Assembly: GCF_000382445.1 (NCBI RefSeq) | Contig: NZ_KB905472.1 | Coordinates: 2,494,602 to 2,558,601 of the forward strand | Length of the DNA: 64,000 bases | Reading direction: 5' to 3' | From: Phocaeicola massiliensis B84634 = Timone 84634 = DSM 17679 = JCM 13223 | GTDB lineage: Bacteria; Bacteroidota; Bacteroidia; Bacteroidales; Bacteroidaceae | Part shown: positions 44,898 to 54,246 of the stretch, in pieces | Numbering within the stretch: position 1 is the stretch's first letter | Layout: each line of letters opens with the position of its first letter | The notes under the pieces: model-generated | Database searches by the model: none | What the model was told of the DNA's origin: nothing | Seen by the model: the letters and a program-made list of their open reading frames with translations, nothing else | Program-made: the position numbers and the translations under genes

Positions 44898-44980
44898 ATC
44901 CACCGTAGAGGATAGATTCCCAACTTCACTGTTTTCCGATTAAATTTGTGAAATTCCAAACCTACCCTCTACCGGCGGAT
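44898..44980. repeat. Long imperfect inverted repeat
   Basis: ATCCACCGTAGAGGATAG (44898-44915) faces CTACCCTCTACCGGCGGAT (44962-44980), nearly complementary, with an inner TTCAC/GTGAA stem. It lies downstream of the M13 peptidase gene. It may be a terminator-like structure or a small palindromic element. Confidence 0.55.
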
Positions 44981-44993
44981 ACCAAAGAATATC

Positions 44994-47030
44994 TTACCAA
45001 ATAGAAACCCGCTTCTCCGGTGCCAAATACATCGGATCGTTTTCGGTTATGTTGAATGCCTCATACCATGCACCGATTTGAGGAAGCGCTCCATTAACAC
45101 GCCATCTGCCCAAAGAATGAGGATCGGATTTTGTCTGTAAACGGATCTGTTCATCACGTACATTACCCGCCCATACTCCGGCGTATGACAGGAAGAAGCG
45201 TTGTTCGGGTGTAAATCCGTCCACCACTCCCAAAGGAGCGTCTTTGGTTGCATTTTTAAATGCCTGGAAAGAGACCTGCAAACCTCCGTGGTCGGCAATA
45301 TTCTCACCTAAAGTAAGAGAACCGTTCGCATATAATCCCGGCAATACCTGAATGCTGTCGAAGAAGTTCACCATTACCTGAGCTCGTTTATTGAAACGTT
45401 CCGCATCTTCCGGTGTCCACCAGTCTTTCAAATTACCATCTTTATCGAATTGACGTCCCTGATCATCAAATCCATGAGTCATTTCATGTCCGATAACCAC
45501 ACCGATAGCTCCGTAATTGAAAGCATCATCGGCATTCATATCAAAAAACGGATACTGAAGGATACCGGCGGGGAAACAAATTTCATTGGTAGTCGGATTG
45601 TAATAAGCATTCACAGTTTGCGGAGTCATTCCCCACTCGTCACGATCTACCGGCTTACCGGCCTTTGCCAATTCATAATCGAGTTCAAACTTAGTGGCAC
45701 GTTTCACATTTGCCCAATAAGAGTCTTTTTCAACATCCAAAGCCGTATAATCTCTCCACTTATCGGGGTAGCCCACTTTCACATAGAAAGAATTCAACTT
45801 CTCGATGGCTTTGGCTTTAGTACTGTCGCCCATCCATTCCAAGTTTTGGATGCGTTCGCCCAACGCCGTCTGCAGGTTCTTGACCAGCTGCACCATACGT
45901 TCTTTGGCGGCAGCGGGGAAGTATTTTTCCACATACATCTGTCCTACCGCTTCACCCAACATGCCGTTCACTGTGCCCACCGCACGTTTCCAACGAGGTT
46001 GGTTTTCTTTTCTTCCCGATAAGGTTTTGCCATAAAAATCAAAGTTCTGTGCTACAAACTCATCACTCAAGTAACTCGCTGCCCGGTTGATTAACTTCCA
46101 TTGCATATAAGCAACTTGCTTTTCTACAGGTATGGTATTGATTATCTTTTCCACTTCCTTGATGGGTTCCACCTGAGACACGCTCAGTTCCGTAACACCT
46201 TTTACTCCCACCCCACTGAGAAATGCATCCCAATCGATGCCCGGAACAGATTTCTTCAGTTCATCCAACGTCATCTTATGATAATTGGCAGCAGGATTAC
46301 GCTGTTCCACAGCACTGAAAGAAGCTTTGGCTATGCGTGTTTCAATTTCAAGCACTGCCTCCATATTCTTCCGGGCAGCAGATTCATCAAAGCCCGCCAG
46401 CCGGAACATCTTTACAATATGTTCCTTATATTTATTACGAATATCTGTTGTAGCCTCATCGGTATCCAAATAATATTCCTTCTCACCCAAACTGATACCT
46501 CCCTGATATAATTGGAACAAATTACTCTTACTGTCCATGATATCGGCATCAACAAAGAAAGTGAAATAAGGACGTATGCCGATATGAGACAATTCAGCCA
46601 TCAACGGAACGATCTCCGCCTTGTCTTTTACCGAAGCGATTCTCTCCAAATCTGCTTTGATAGGCTCTATTCCTTCTGTATTCAGTTTGGCACTGTCCAT
46701 CGCCAAATTATAAATATCGGCAATCTTTTGAGCTACCGTGCCTTTCTCATTTTCCTGTCCGGCAATTTCCGCAATCAATCCTTTTAACTGCTCGCGATTG
46801 TTCTCTGCCAGCATATCGAATGAACCGAAGCGTGAATACTCGTCTGTCAACGGATGTTTTTTCATCCAACCGCCACAAGCATATTGAAAGAAATCCGCAC
46901 CTCGGACCACAGTTGTATCCAAGTTGCCTAAATCTATTCCTGAAGCCATCACAGCCTCTTTCTTGCTTTCACAGCCGGCAGCTATCGTCAGCGCCAGTGC
47001 AGCCATAGGTAAATAATGTTTTGCTTTCAT
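44994..47030 (-). CDS. M13 family zinc metallopeptidase lipoprotein
   Basis: A 678-residue neprilysin/PepO-like endopeptidase. Signal peptide and lipobox end at cysteine 20 (IAAGC). The N-terminal M13 domain covers about 35-420; the catalytic part has VNAYYNPTTNEICFPAGIL, the zinc motif HEMTH within VVIGHEMTHGFDDQG, and GENIADHGG with the third zinc-ligand glutamate, ending in the usual tryptophan region (VSIW). It probably trims oligopeptides in the periplasm or at the surface. It follows the ABC-F gene by 31 bp. Confidence 0.94.
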   Translation of the reverse strand: MKAKHYLPMAALALTIAAGCESKKEAVMASGIDLGNLDTTVVRGADFFQYACGGWMKKHPLTDEYSRFGSFDMLAENNREQLKGLIAEIAGQENEKGTVAQKIADIYNLAMDSAKLNTEGIEPIKADLERIASVKDKAEIVPLMAELSHIGIRPYFTFFVDADIMDSKSNLFQLYQGGISLGEKEYYLDTDEATTDIRNKYKEHIVKMFRLAGFDESAARKNMEAVLEIETRIAKASFSAVEQRNPAANYHKMTLDELKKSVPGIDWDAFLSGVGVKGVTELSVSQVEPIKEVEKIINTIPVEKQVAYMQWKLINRAASYLSDEFVAQNFDFYGKTLSGRKENQPRWKRAVGTVNGMLGEAVGQMYVEKYFPAAAKERMVQLVKNLQTALGERIQNLEWMGDSTKAKAIEKLNSFYVKVGYPDKWRDYTALDVEKDSYWANVKRATKFELDYELAKAGKPVDRDEWGMTPQTVNAYYNPTTNEICFPAGILQYPFFDMNADDAFNYGAIGVVIGHEMTHGFDDQGRQFDKDGNLKDWWTPEDAERFNKRAQVMVNFFDSIQVLPGLYANGSLTLGENIADHGGLQVSFQAFKNATKDAPLGVVDGFTPEQRFFLSYAGVWAGNVRDEQIRLQTKSDPHSLGRWRVNGALPQIGAWYEAFNITENDPMYLAPEKRVSIW

Positions 47031-47061
47031 CTGAATCTATATATAAAATTATATTTGATTG

Positions 47062-48999
47062 TCAGCCCTGTGCTTCTTCCAGCTCTATGGAAACACTCTC
47101 CCATTCCTCTACCACAGCATCCAAATCTTTCTTCAACTGTTGGTGCTGCTCGTAAAGACTCATGTCCGATGCCCCTTCAGGAGTTGCCATCTTAGCTTCG
47201 ACTTCGGCTATCTGCGCTTCCAGCTTTTCTATTTTCTGCTCGCAGTCTGCCACTTGTTTCTCCAATTTACGCAATTTTTTATTCAATTCTTTCTGAGCCT
47301 CGTATGAGAGTTTATTCTCACTTACCGGTTCTTCTTCTTTTTTCATCGCAGAAGCAGTAGGAGAAGAAGAAAGTTGCAGTTCATTCAGGTTCTCTATCTT
47401 CTTTTTCTGCAAGAAATCATAAATACCTCCGATATGTTCTTTCACCACACCGCCGCCAAACTCAAAAACTTTAGTCACCAACCCATCCAGAAACTCACGG
47501 TCATGGGATACTACCACTACCGTACCGTCAAACTCTTTAATCGCTTCCTTCAGTACATCTTTCGAACGCATATCAAGATGGTTGGTAGGCTCATCCAAAA
47601 TAAGAAAGTTAACCGGTTCAAGCAGCAATTTAATCATAGCCAATCGGCTACGCTCTCCTCCCGAAAGTACTTTTACTTTCTTGTCCGATGCTTCGCCTCC
47701 AAACATAAAGGCTCCCAATATATCTCTGATTTTTAAACGGATATCTCCTTTAGCCACATAATCAATTGTGTCAAACACTGTCAGATTCTCATCCAGCAGC
47801 TGGGCCTGATTTTGAGCAAAATATCCGATTTGTACATTGTGTCCGATGGTCAGCTTGCCTTCGTATGGAATCTCGTCCATAATACATTTTACCAACGTAG
47901 ACTTACCTTCACCGTTCTTTCCCACAAATGCAACCTTCTCACCACGATTAATGGTCAGAGTCACATCATGAAACACAACATGATTGCCATAGGCTTTCTT
48001 CACTCCTTCACAAATCACAGGATAATTACCCGAACGCATGGCGGGCGGGAACTTCAGACGCAATGCAGAATTATCTTCATCGTCAATCTCAATAGGAACA
48101 ATTTTTTCTAATTGCTTGATGCGGCTTTGCACCTGTACAGCTTTAGTAGCTTTATAGCGGAACCGTTCTATAAAATCTTCCGTATCCTGAATCTGTTTCT
48201 GCTGATTCTCGTATGCACGAAGTTGTTGTTCCCGACGTTCTTTGCGCAACACCACAAACTCATCATATGCCACCTTATAATCATAAATGTGTCCACAGGA
48301 TATCTCAATGGTACGATTAGTCACATTATTAATAAAGGCGCGGTCATGGCTGACCAATACCACAGCTCCGGCACTCACCTTCAAGAAGTTTTCCAACCAT
48401 TGGATACTTTCAATGTCCAAATGATTAGTAGGCTCGTCAAGAAGCAATACATCCGGGCGGCGCAAGAGCAACTTAGCCAACTCGATGCGCATACGCCAAC
48501 CACCGCTAAACTCGGAAGTAGGGCGGGTAAAGTCTTCACGGCAAAAACCCAATCCTATCAACGTGCGCTCTATCTCAGCCTTATAGTTAGTACCTCCCAT
48601 CATCAGGAAGCGTTCATTGTCGTGAGTAAACTTCTCAATCAAATTATGATATCCCTCCGAATCATAATCCGTGCGGTCGGCTAATTCTTGATTCATTTTT
48701 TCAAGGCTTTCCTGCATCTCGAAAATATGTTCAAATGCCATCTCAGCTTCTTCCATCACTGTATGCTTATCACTCAGTATCATTACCTGAGGCAGATAGC
48801 CTATACTTACCTCTTTTGGAACAGAAACCATACCTGAAGTGGGGGCTTGCAGACCGGCCAAAATCTTCAACATGGTAGATTTGCCTGCACCGTTTTTTCC
48901 AACCAGCGCAATGCGGTCTCTTTTATTGATTACGTATGATACATCCTCAAACAGGGGTGTAACTCCAAATTCTACCTTTAAATTATCTACTGAAACCAT
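47062..48999 (-). CDS. ABC-F family ATPase
   Basis: A 645-residue soluble protein with two ABC ATPase domains and no membrane part: Walker A GKNGAGKST near 35 and GKNGEGKST near 360; signature SEFSGGWRMRIELAK and VLSGGERSRLAMIK; Walker B LLLDEPTNHLD and LILDEPTNHLD. The linker between them (about 245-300, KERREQQLRAYENQQKQIQ) is the ribosome-contacting P-site tether region, and residues 560-645 form a C-terminal coiled coil. ABC-F proteins act on the ribosome in translation quality control or antibiotic protection; the length suggests a Uup/YheS-like housekeeping type. Confidence 0.92.
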   Translation of the reverse strand: MVSVDNLKVEFGVTPLFEDVSYVINKRDRIALVGKNGAGKSTMLKILAGLQAPTSGMVSVPKEVSIGYLPQVMILSDKHTVMEEAEMAFEHIFEMQESLEKMNQELADRTDYDSEGYHNLIEKFTHDNERFLMMGGTNYKAEIERTLIGLGFCREDFTRPTSEFSGGWRMRIELAKLLLRRPDVLLLDEPTNHLDIESIQWLENFLKVSAGAVVLVSHDRAFINNVTNRTIEISCGHIYDYKVAYDEFVVLRKERREQQLRAYENQQKQIQDTEDFIERFRYKATKAVQVQSRIKQLEKIVPIEIDDEDNSALRLKFPPAMRSGNYPVICEGVKKAYGNHVVFHDVTLTINRGEKVAFVGKNGEGKSTLVKCIMDEIPYEGKLTIGHNVQIGYFAQNQAQLLDENLTVFDTIDYVAKGDIRLKIRDILGAFMFGGEASDKKVKVLSGGERSRLAMIKLLLEPVNFLILDEPTNHLDMRSKDVLKEAIKEFDGTVVVVSHDREFLDGLVTKVFEFGGGVVKEHIGGIYDFLQKKKIENLNELQLSSSPTASAMKKEEEPVSENKLSYEAQKELNKKLRKLEKQVADCEQKIEKLEAQIAEVEAKMATPEGASDMSLYEQHQQLKKDLDAVVEEWESVSIELEEAQG

Positions 49000-49148
49000 T
49001 CGTTTTTATCCTTTTGCAAAAGTGGTAACAAAGATACGGTTTTATATGCAAAAAAGATAAAAAAAAACAGATAAATAGCTTCTCGGATTTAACAAATAGA
49101 GCAAATCTCTTAAAACGTGTTAGAAAACATACTTTTTTACTTGTTTTA

Positions 49149-49179
49149 TTTGCATATTTCGCTAAAGTCCGTACCTTTG
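49149..49179 (+). promoter_or_regulatory. Promoter of small RNA 1
   Basis: TTTG (49149-49152), a 19-base spacer and TACCTTTG (49172-49179) match the Bacteroides consensus exactly. Confidence 0.85.
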
Positions 49180-49181
49180 CA

Positions 49182-49247
49182 ATGTGTTTTTCATAGTATT
49201 AGATTTAAGGTTAACAAAGGTTGGAGCAAGGCGTTGCTCCTTTTTTA
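49182..49247 (+). ncRNA. Small RNA 1 of a paralogous pair
   Basis: A short transcription unit of about 66 bases in the gap between the ABC-F and purA genes. It starts at a consensus promoter, carries GTGTTTTTCATAGTATTAGA and the following TTTAAGGTTAACAAA, and ends in a stem GGAGCAA-GGCG-TTGCTCC plus TTTTTT. The conserved 35-base part is identical in the unit 265 bp downstream, while the terminator stem differs. There is no ORF of note. Families of paralogous small RNAs of this build have been reported in Bacteroides; I cannot say which one this is. Confidence 0.75.
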
Positions 49248-49413
49248 TTTTATACCCCCTTCCCCATATAATCTTCATTACTTAGAAAGAACAAGACTTC
49301 CCTATTACAATGAAAGGAATTATAACATTTTCTGATTATTTAGAACCCGGCTTGTTAATAAATCCGACAACGTAATAAACCGTGTTATAATACGCACTGA
49401 TTTGACTCTAAAA

Positions 49414-49444
49414 CTTGTATTTTCAATAAATGTCCGTATATTTG
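49414..49444 (+). promoter_or_regulatory. Promoter of small RNA 2
   Basis: CTTG (49414-49417), 19 bases, then TATATTTG (49437-49444): one mismatch to the Bacteroides consensus. Confidence 0.75.
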
Positions 49445-49446
49445 CA

Positions 49447-49516
49447 ACGTGTTTTTCATAGTATTAGATTTAAGGTTAACAAAAAGATTGGCTGTCTGGG
49501 AAGATAGCCTTTTTTT
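49447..49516 (+). ncRNA. Small RNA 2 of a paralogous pair
   Basis: Same structure as the unit at 49182: promoter, identical GTGTTTTTCATAGTATTAGA...GGTTAACAAA block, then a different stem GGCTGTCT-GGGA-AGATAGCC with TTTTTTT. About 70 bases, no ORF. Between the two units (49248-49413) lies A+T-rich sequence with nothing recognised. Confidence 0.75.
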
Positions 49517-49565
49517 ATGTCCACATACGACCTATATCCAATCTTCTTCTTTGGATATTCATATA

Positions 49566-49600
49566 AAAAAAGCGCAACCGATAAAATTGCGCTTTTTCTT
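49566..49600 (-). terminator. Terminator of purA
   Basis: AAAAAGCGCAA pairs with TTGCGCTTTTT around a 9-base loop, with A and T runs on both sides, so it works in both directions. It lies 20 bp after the purA stop and also shields purA from the small RNA genes. Confidence 0.85.
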
Positions 49601-49619
49601 ATTATGGATATCCGACTAA

Positions 49620-50891
49620 TTACTCTTCGGTATAGCGTTCGATGGTTTGTTCACGGTCGGGACCTACAGAAATAATCTTGATAGGAGTCTCCAACTGATC
49701 TTCCAGGAAGCTGATATAAGCATTAAATTCTTCGGGAAATTCATCCTCACTGGTCATTTTGGTCATGTCTGTCTTCCATCCCGGCAGTTCGGCATAAACA
49801 GGCTCTACTCCATCTGTAATATCATACGGGAAATAATCTATCTCCTCGCCGTTTACCTTATAAGCTACACACGCCTTGATGGTATCAAAATCATCAAGCA
49901 CATCACTCTTCATCATAATCAGTTGAGTTACACCGTTCACCATGATAGAATACTTCAAGGCTACCAGATCAATCCATCCGCAACGACGTTCACGCCCCGT
50001 CACAGCACCATACTCATGACCCAAGTCACGAATCTTCTTGCCTGTCTCGTCAAACAATTCAGTCGGGAAAGGACCTGCACCGACACGCGTGCAATAAGCT
50101 TTCATGATACCGTAAACATTACCGATTTTATTCGGACCGATACCCAAACCGGTACAAGCACCTGCGCAAATGGTATTTGAAGAAGTAACAAAAGGATAAG
50201 AACCGAAATCAACATCCAACATAGTGCCTTGCGCACCTTCACACAAGACCGTCTTACCGTCTTTCAACAAGTTATTGATTTCGTGTTCACTATCTACCAA
50301 ATGGAATTGTTTCAGGTATTCGATTCCTTCCAACCATTGTTTTTCCAATTCCGTTATATCATATTCATAGTTCAGACTCTTCAAGATTTGTTCGTGACGA
50401 GCCTTTGCCTTTGCATATTTTTCTTCAAAATTATGGAGGATATCTCCCACACGTATACCGTTACGGCTAACTTTATCAGTATAAGTCGGACCAATACCTT
50501 TACCGGTAGTACCCACTTTTGCATCACCTTTAGCAGCTTCGTATGCAGCATCCAGAATACGATGGGTCGGTAAAATCAGATGTGCTTTCTTCGAAATGTG
50601 CAAACGTTCCTTCAATGGATGACCACTGGCTTCGAGAGCTTCCGCTTCTGCTTTGAACAACGATGGGTCAAGTACCACACCATTACCGATTATATTTACC
50701 TTATCACCTTGAAAAATTCCCGAAGGAATAGAACGGAGTACATATTTTTGACCTTCGAATTCCAAAGTGTGACCGGCATTAGGTCCTCCCTGAAAACGAG
50801 CTACTACATCATAACGGGGAGTCAATACATCGACAACCTTACCTTTGCCTTCATCACCCCATTGCAAACCTAACAAGACATCTACTTTCAT
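49620..50891 (-). CDS. purA: Adenylosuccinate synthetase
   Basis: A 423-residue GTP-dependent enzyme that joins IMP and aspartate in AMP synthesis. The signature GLQWGDEGKGKVVD is at residues 8-21, FQGGPNAGHT near 34, the IMP-binding GTTGKGIGPTY near 127 and GRERRCGWID near 299, all complete. Length is normal. It starts 17 bp after the Fur-family gene and is probably co-transcribed with it. Confidence 0.97.
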   Translation of the reverse strand: MKVDVLLGLQWGDEGKGKVVDVLTPRYDVVARFQGGPNAGHTLEFEGQKYVLRSIPSGIFQGDKVNIIGNGVVLDPSLFKAEAEALEASGHPLKERLHISKKAHLILPTHRILDAAYEAAKGDAKVGTTGKGIGPTYTDKVSRNGIRVGDILHNFEEKYAKAKARHEQILKSLNYEYDITELEKQWLEGIEYLKQFHLVDSEHEINNLLKDGKTVLCEGAQGTMLDVDFGSYPFVTSSNTICAGACTGLGIGPNKIGNVYGIMKAYCTRVGAGPFPTELFDETGKKIRDLGHEYGAVTGRERRCGWIDLVALKYSIMVNGVTQLIMMKSDVLDDFDTIKACVAYKVNGEEIDYFPYDITDGVEPVYAELPGWKTDMTKMTSEDEFPEEFNAYISFLEDQLETPIKIISVGPDREQTIERYTEE

Positions 50892-50908
50892 GTTTCTTCG
50901 TTTTATTG

Positions 50909-51376
50909 TTACTTATTTTTTTTCTTTTTGCGTTTTGCCCAAGTACATTTGCTGCATACACCATATATATATAAGGAGTAATTGGAAGCCGTAAACTTTT
51001 TCAGCTTCGTACTGGCAATAGCCTGCTTCAGACTTTCATTCTGAAACTCTGTAACTTTGCCACATTCCGTACATATCATGTGATGATGGGTTTCATTATT
51101 GTACGCACGCTCGTACTGGGAAGAGTTACCAAACTGATGTTTTATGACCAGCTTTGCATCAATAAACAAAACAATAGTATTATAAAGAGTGGCACGGCTG
51201 ACGCGAAACTTGCCATCAGTTGCCATATAATTATAGAGCGTATCAATGTCAAAGTGCCCTTTGATGGAATAGATAGTATCGAGTATAGCATACCTTTCGG
51301 GCGTCTTTCGATGCCCGTTCTTCTGCAGGTACTCAGTTAAAACCTGTTTTACAGTATCTTTCACATTTTCTTCCAT
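50909..51376 (-). CDS. Fur-family transcription regulator
   Basis: A 155-residue metal-responsive repressor. The winged helix holds [20 protein letters not shown] and [15 protein letters not shown]; the dimer/metal part has [12 protein letters not shown] and YGVCSKC, two CxxC pairs for structural zinc. I start at the ATG at 51376, because a consensus promoter lies inside the first codons of the longer reading from 51424, and the shorter start fits the family N-terminus. Which metal or signal (iron, zinc, peroxide) cannot be decided. Confidence 0.85.
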   Translation of the reverse strand: MEENVKDTVKQVLTEYLQKNGHRKTPERYAILDTIYSIKGHFDIDTLYNYMATDGKFRVSRATLYNTIVLFIDAKLVIKHQFGNSSQYERAYNNETHHHMICTECGKVTEFQNESLKQAIASTKLKKFTASNYSLYIYGVCSKCTWAKRKKKKNK

Positions 51377-51397
51377 CGCAGATTTCAGTTCAGCCGT

Positions 51398-51428
51398 CAA
51401 AGTTAAACCTTTTTGTGATAACATGAAA
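51398..51428 (-). promoter_or_regulatory. Promoter of the fur-like/purA pair
   Basis: On the minus strand TTTC (51428-51425), 19 bases, then TAACTTTG (51405-51398): one mismatch to consensus. Start near 51391, about 15 bases before the ATG at 51376. Confidence 0.65.
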
Positions 51429-51430
51429 GT

Positions 51431-52099
51431 TTAATGCCAATATTCTGCCTCTAATTTTATTTCAGAGGCCAAAACTGCCACTCCGGGCTTGTCTGATTTG
51501 ACGATAGGGGCAAGCAATCTGTTTATCTTCTTGCTATTCTCCCGGCTTTGGACAGCAAACTTACGCAAAGCTGTAGCCGCTGCTTTTTGCGGCAGTAGCT
51601 CTTCACTCTGCAAGCTTGTCAATGCCTGATCAAGAAATTCGGCTTCCGCACGTTCATTCAGTTGATTGCCTTTCATCAATAGTCTTGCCATCAGCATAAA
51701 ACCGCATAACTGAAAATATTCGCGGTCGTCAGCCATCCATTCAAATGCTTTTTCCGAAGCATATGGCAGTTCTTGAAACAGTGTCATACAAGTGAGTTCT
51801 GCAATTTCGGGATAACGCATATCTTCTACCCAAATATCTGCAATTTCGGGATAAAAGGTTTCCACAGGCTGCAACATGCCGGCCAGTATTTTACATTCGC
51901 GTATGTTTTCTTTCCACAATGCCTGAGCCACATCATGGTTCTTCTCATAACGGGCAGCTATTTCTTTCAGGCGCGGGAGTTCAATACCAAAATTCAATTT
52001 ATAATCCAGTCCTTTTTCACGCATACTTTGAGAAACAACTCCATTCATAAACAAACGAAATTGTCCCTTGATATCTTTTATTATTTCATGTACATCCAT
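51431..52099 (-). CDS. DNA alkylation repair (AlkD-like) HEAT-repeat protein
   Basis: A 222-residue all-helical protein with the HEAT-like repeats of the AlkD family (RYEKNHDVAQALWKENIREC, MLQPVETFYPEIADIWVEDM, MADDREYFQLCGFMLMARL). AlkD removes alkylated bases from DNA; key positively charged surface residues cannot be judged by eye, and several Bacteroidota members are shorter and untested. It is 12 bp downstream of the M49 peptidase gene and upstream of the Fur-family gene. Confidence 0.8.
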   Translation of the reverse strand: MDVHEIIKDIKGQFRLFMNGVVSQSMREKGLDYKLNFGIELPRLKEIAARYEKNHDVAQALWKENIRECKILAGMLQPVETFYPEIADIWVEDMRYPEIAELTCMTLFQELPYASEKAFEWMADDREYFQLCGFMLMARLLMKGNQLNERAEAEFLDQALTSLQSEELLPQKAAATALRKFAVQSRENSKKINRLLAPIVKSDKPGVAVLASEIKLEAEYWH

Positions 52100-52111
52100 A
52101 GTTTTCCTTTT

Positions 52112-54100
52112 TTATTCATTTAGATAAGGTAGATTTGAATACTCTCGGCTATATCGCAACATTTGCTCGGCATAACCCTCTTGATAAGAAACCTTCACAT
52201 CGATTATACGACCTTTTTCATCGGTCACGGCCTCGTATACAGGATTGATAAATCCTTTGTATGGAGCCAAATGCAACTTTTCATAGCGCGACAGGACTTC
52301 TGCATGCAGTTGCGGGTCAACCTTCACGGCATATTTCTCTACCAGTTGACGGGCTGCCTCATAATCTCCTTCGCTCTTGATACGTTGTATTTCGGCTAAC
52401 AGAGTACCGAACAGATCACGCAGTTTTTTATAATCATTGATTTTCACATAAGTTTTCTCCTCTTTCTTCACCAGTTCAACAACTTTTTCGGAGGCTCCTT
52501 TTTCATAAGCCCACTTAGCTATCAACTGACGATTGCGCATGTGTGCCTCCTCCACCGAATGACCATACTCAATGCGGACAAGCTGAGTCATCAATCCATT
52601 CATCATATATATATAATACTCAGCCTTAAATGCATCTTCATTCGGAGTCAGACCAAGTTCTATCATCTTTTGATCGGGCAAATAATAAAGGCCGAACAAG
52701 TCGGCACGCGCTTCTTCGATGGTAGAACCATATGCTTTCAAAGCATCTTGATCTATGCCGGGCAACAATTGTCCCGAACCATGCCCCAAACATTCATGCA
52801 AATCGGTATGAAGGTCACCCGTCAAATCCGCGTACTTGTCTATCCATTCTTTTTCTTCCGCACCATATACAAACTCATCCATAAAACCGTTACCATGAGC
52901 AGCCTTATTATAAGCATCTGTCAAATTGCCAATAGTTACGGATTTCGATCCGTGAACACTACGAATCCAATTCGAGTTAGGCAGATTGATGCCGATAGCT
53001 GTTGCCGGATATAAATCACCTCCCAGCATTGCTGCCGTTATGACTTTTGCAGATACGCCTTTCACTTTCTTCTTTTTAAAAGACGGATTTACCGGTGAGT
53101 GATCTTCAAACCATTGCGCATTGGCACTGATTGTCTCCGTACGTTTGGTTGCTTCCAAATCCTTAAAATTGACAATGGATTCCCAACTTGCTTTCATCCC
53201 CAACGGGTCACCATAGCTTTCTATAAACCCATTGACAAAATCAACACGGGAATCCAAATCCTTTACCCAAAGGATAGAATATTCATCAAACGTATGTAAA
53301 TCTCCCTCCTTATAAAAACGGATAAGCTTTTCAATCACAGCCCTCTGCACTTCATTTTCTGCCACTTCGAAAGCCTTCTCCAACCAACAAATTATTTTAT
53401 CGATGGCCGCCCCATACAATCCGCCTGATTTCCATACTTTCTCCTGCACTTGTCCGTTTTCTTTTACCAAACGACTATTCATTCCAAACATGACAGGCTG
53501 GTCATCAGCCGGATTTTTCAGAGCATTGTAAAACTCTTCCGCTTCTTGCTGGGTTACCCCATCATAATAATTCGCAGCCGAAGTCAATACCAGATCTTCC
53601 CCGTCAGCCTGATTTACGCGTTTAGACATAACCTTAGGATCAAAGATAACCGGAAAGATTCTATCACAAAGCGTATCTACCGTCTCGCCATCCGCCAAAG
53701 GCAATTTAGCAGCATCGACATTTTTCAATGCCGTTCTGAAAAATTCGGGAGTAAACGCCGGAACAAACTTGTCTGAGGCATAATGATGATGAATGCCATT
53801 TGAAAACCATACCCGTTTCAAATAAATCTCCAGATTGACAAAATCTGCATCCGCACGGTTTCCCTGATAATCCGTATATACTGTTTCAAGCATCCTACGG
53901 ATAACCAAATTATATTTTCCATTTTGGTCAAACAAAATATCACGACCTTCCAAAGCTGCCTGTGATAAATAATAAACCAATTCTTTTTGCTCCAACGACA
54001 GGTCCTCAAAACCATGTACTACATAACGAAGCAATTGCAAATCCGCAAACTGCTCTACTGTGTAATCAAACGTTTTCTCTTCTTTTATTTCTTTCTCCAT
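52112..54100 (-). CDS. Dipeptidyl-peptidase III-like M49 metallopeptidase
   Basis: A 662-residue zinc peptidase. The M49-specific six-residue motif HECLGH lies near residue 440 (DLHTDLHECLGHGSGQLLPG), the partner EEARAD near 470. It has no signal peptide, so it should act in the cytosol, trimming dipeptides from oligopeptide N-termini. Shorter than human DPP III (737) but with both halves present. Relatives in Bacteroides are sometimes mislabelled dihydrofolate reductase; no such fold is visible here. Confidence 0.9.
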   Translation of the reverse strand: MEKEIKEEKTFDYTVEQFADLQLLRYVVHGFEDLSLEQKELVYYLSQAALEGRDILFDQNGKYNLVIRRMLETVYTDYQGNRADADFVNLEIYLKRVWFSNGIHHHYASDKFVPAFTPEFFRTALKNVDAAKLPLADGETVDTLCDRIFPVIFDPKVMSKRVNQADGEDLVLTSAANYYDGVTQQEAEEFYNALKNPADDQPVMFGMNSRLVKENGQVQEKVWKSGGLYGAAIDKIICWLEKAFEVAENEVQRAVIEKLIRFYKEGDLHTFDEYSILWVKDLDSRVDFVNGFIESYGDPLGMKASWESIVNFKDLEATKRTETISANAQWFEDHSPVNPSFKKKKVKGVSAKVITAAMLGGDLYPATAIGINLPNSNWIRSVHGSKSVTIGNLTDAYNKAAHGNGFMDEFVYGAEEKEWIDKYADLTGDLHTDLHECLGHGSGQLLPGIDQDALKAYGSTIEEARADLFGLYYLPDQKMIELGLTPNEDAFKAEYYIYMMNGLMTQLVRIEYGHSVEEAHMRNRQLIAKWAYEKGASEKVVELVKKEEKTYVKINDYKKLRDLFGTLLAEIQRIKSEGDYEAARQLVEKYAVKVDPQLHAEVLSRYEKLHLAPYKGFINPVYEAVTDEKGRIIDVKVSYQEGYAEQMLRYSREYSNLPYLNE

Positions 54101-54189
54101 ACTACTTGCAACTTGCTAACATAATCTCTCTTACCAATATCATAAATAAGTGTTTTCCCAATAGCGCCATGTCAGTTTCATGTTGAAAC

Positions 54190-54220
54190 AAAAAAAGGAA
54201 AACTATTGTTTTCCTTTTTT
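54190..54220. terminator. Terminator after the AraC-type gene
   Basis: AAAAAAAGGAAAAC pairs with GTTTTCCTTTTTT around TATT. It has A and T runs on both sides and stands between two minus-strand genes, ending the AraC-type transcript. Confidence 0.8.
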
Positions 54221-54246
54221 ACTAAATCATATTTGATACTAATATT

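Noticed and set aside
51377..51424. Upstream ATG at 51424 as the start of the Fur-family gene
   Set aside because: A consensus -7 element (TAACTTTG) falls within these codons and the shorter start fits the family N-terminus better.
52112..54100. Dihydrofolate reductase, a label seen for relatives of this protein
   Set aside because: HECLGH and EEARAD are M49 peptidase motifs; no reductase fold is present.
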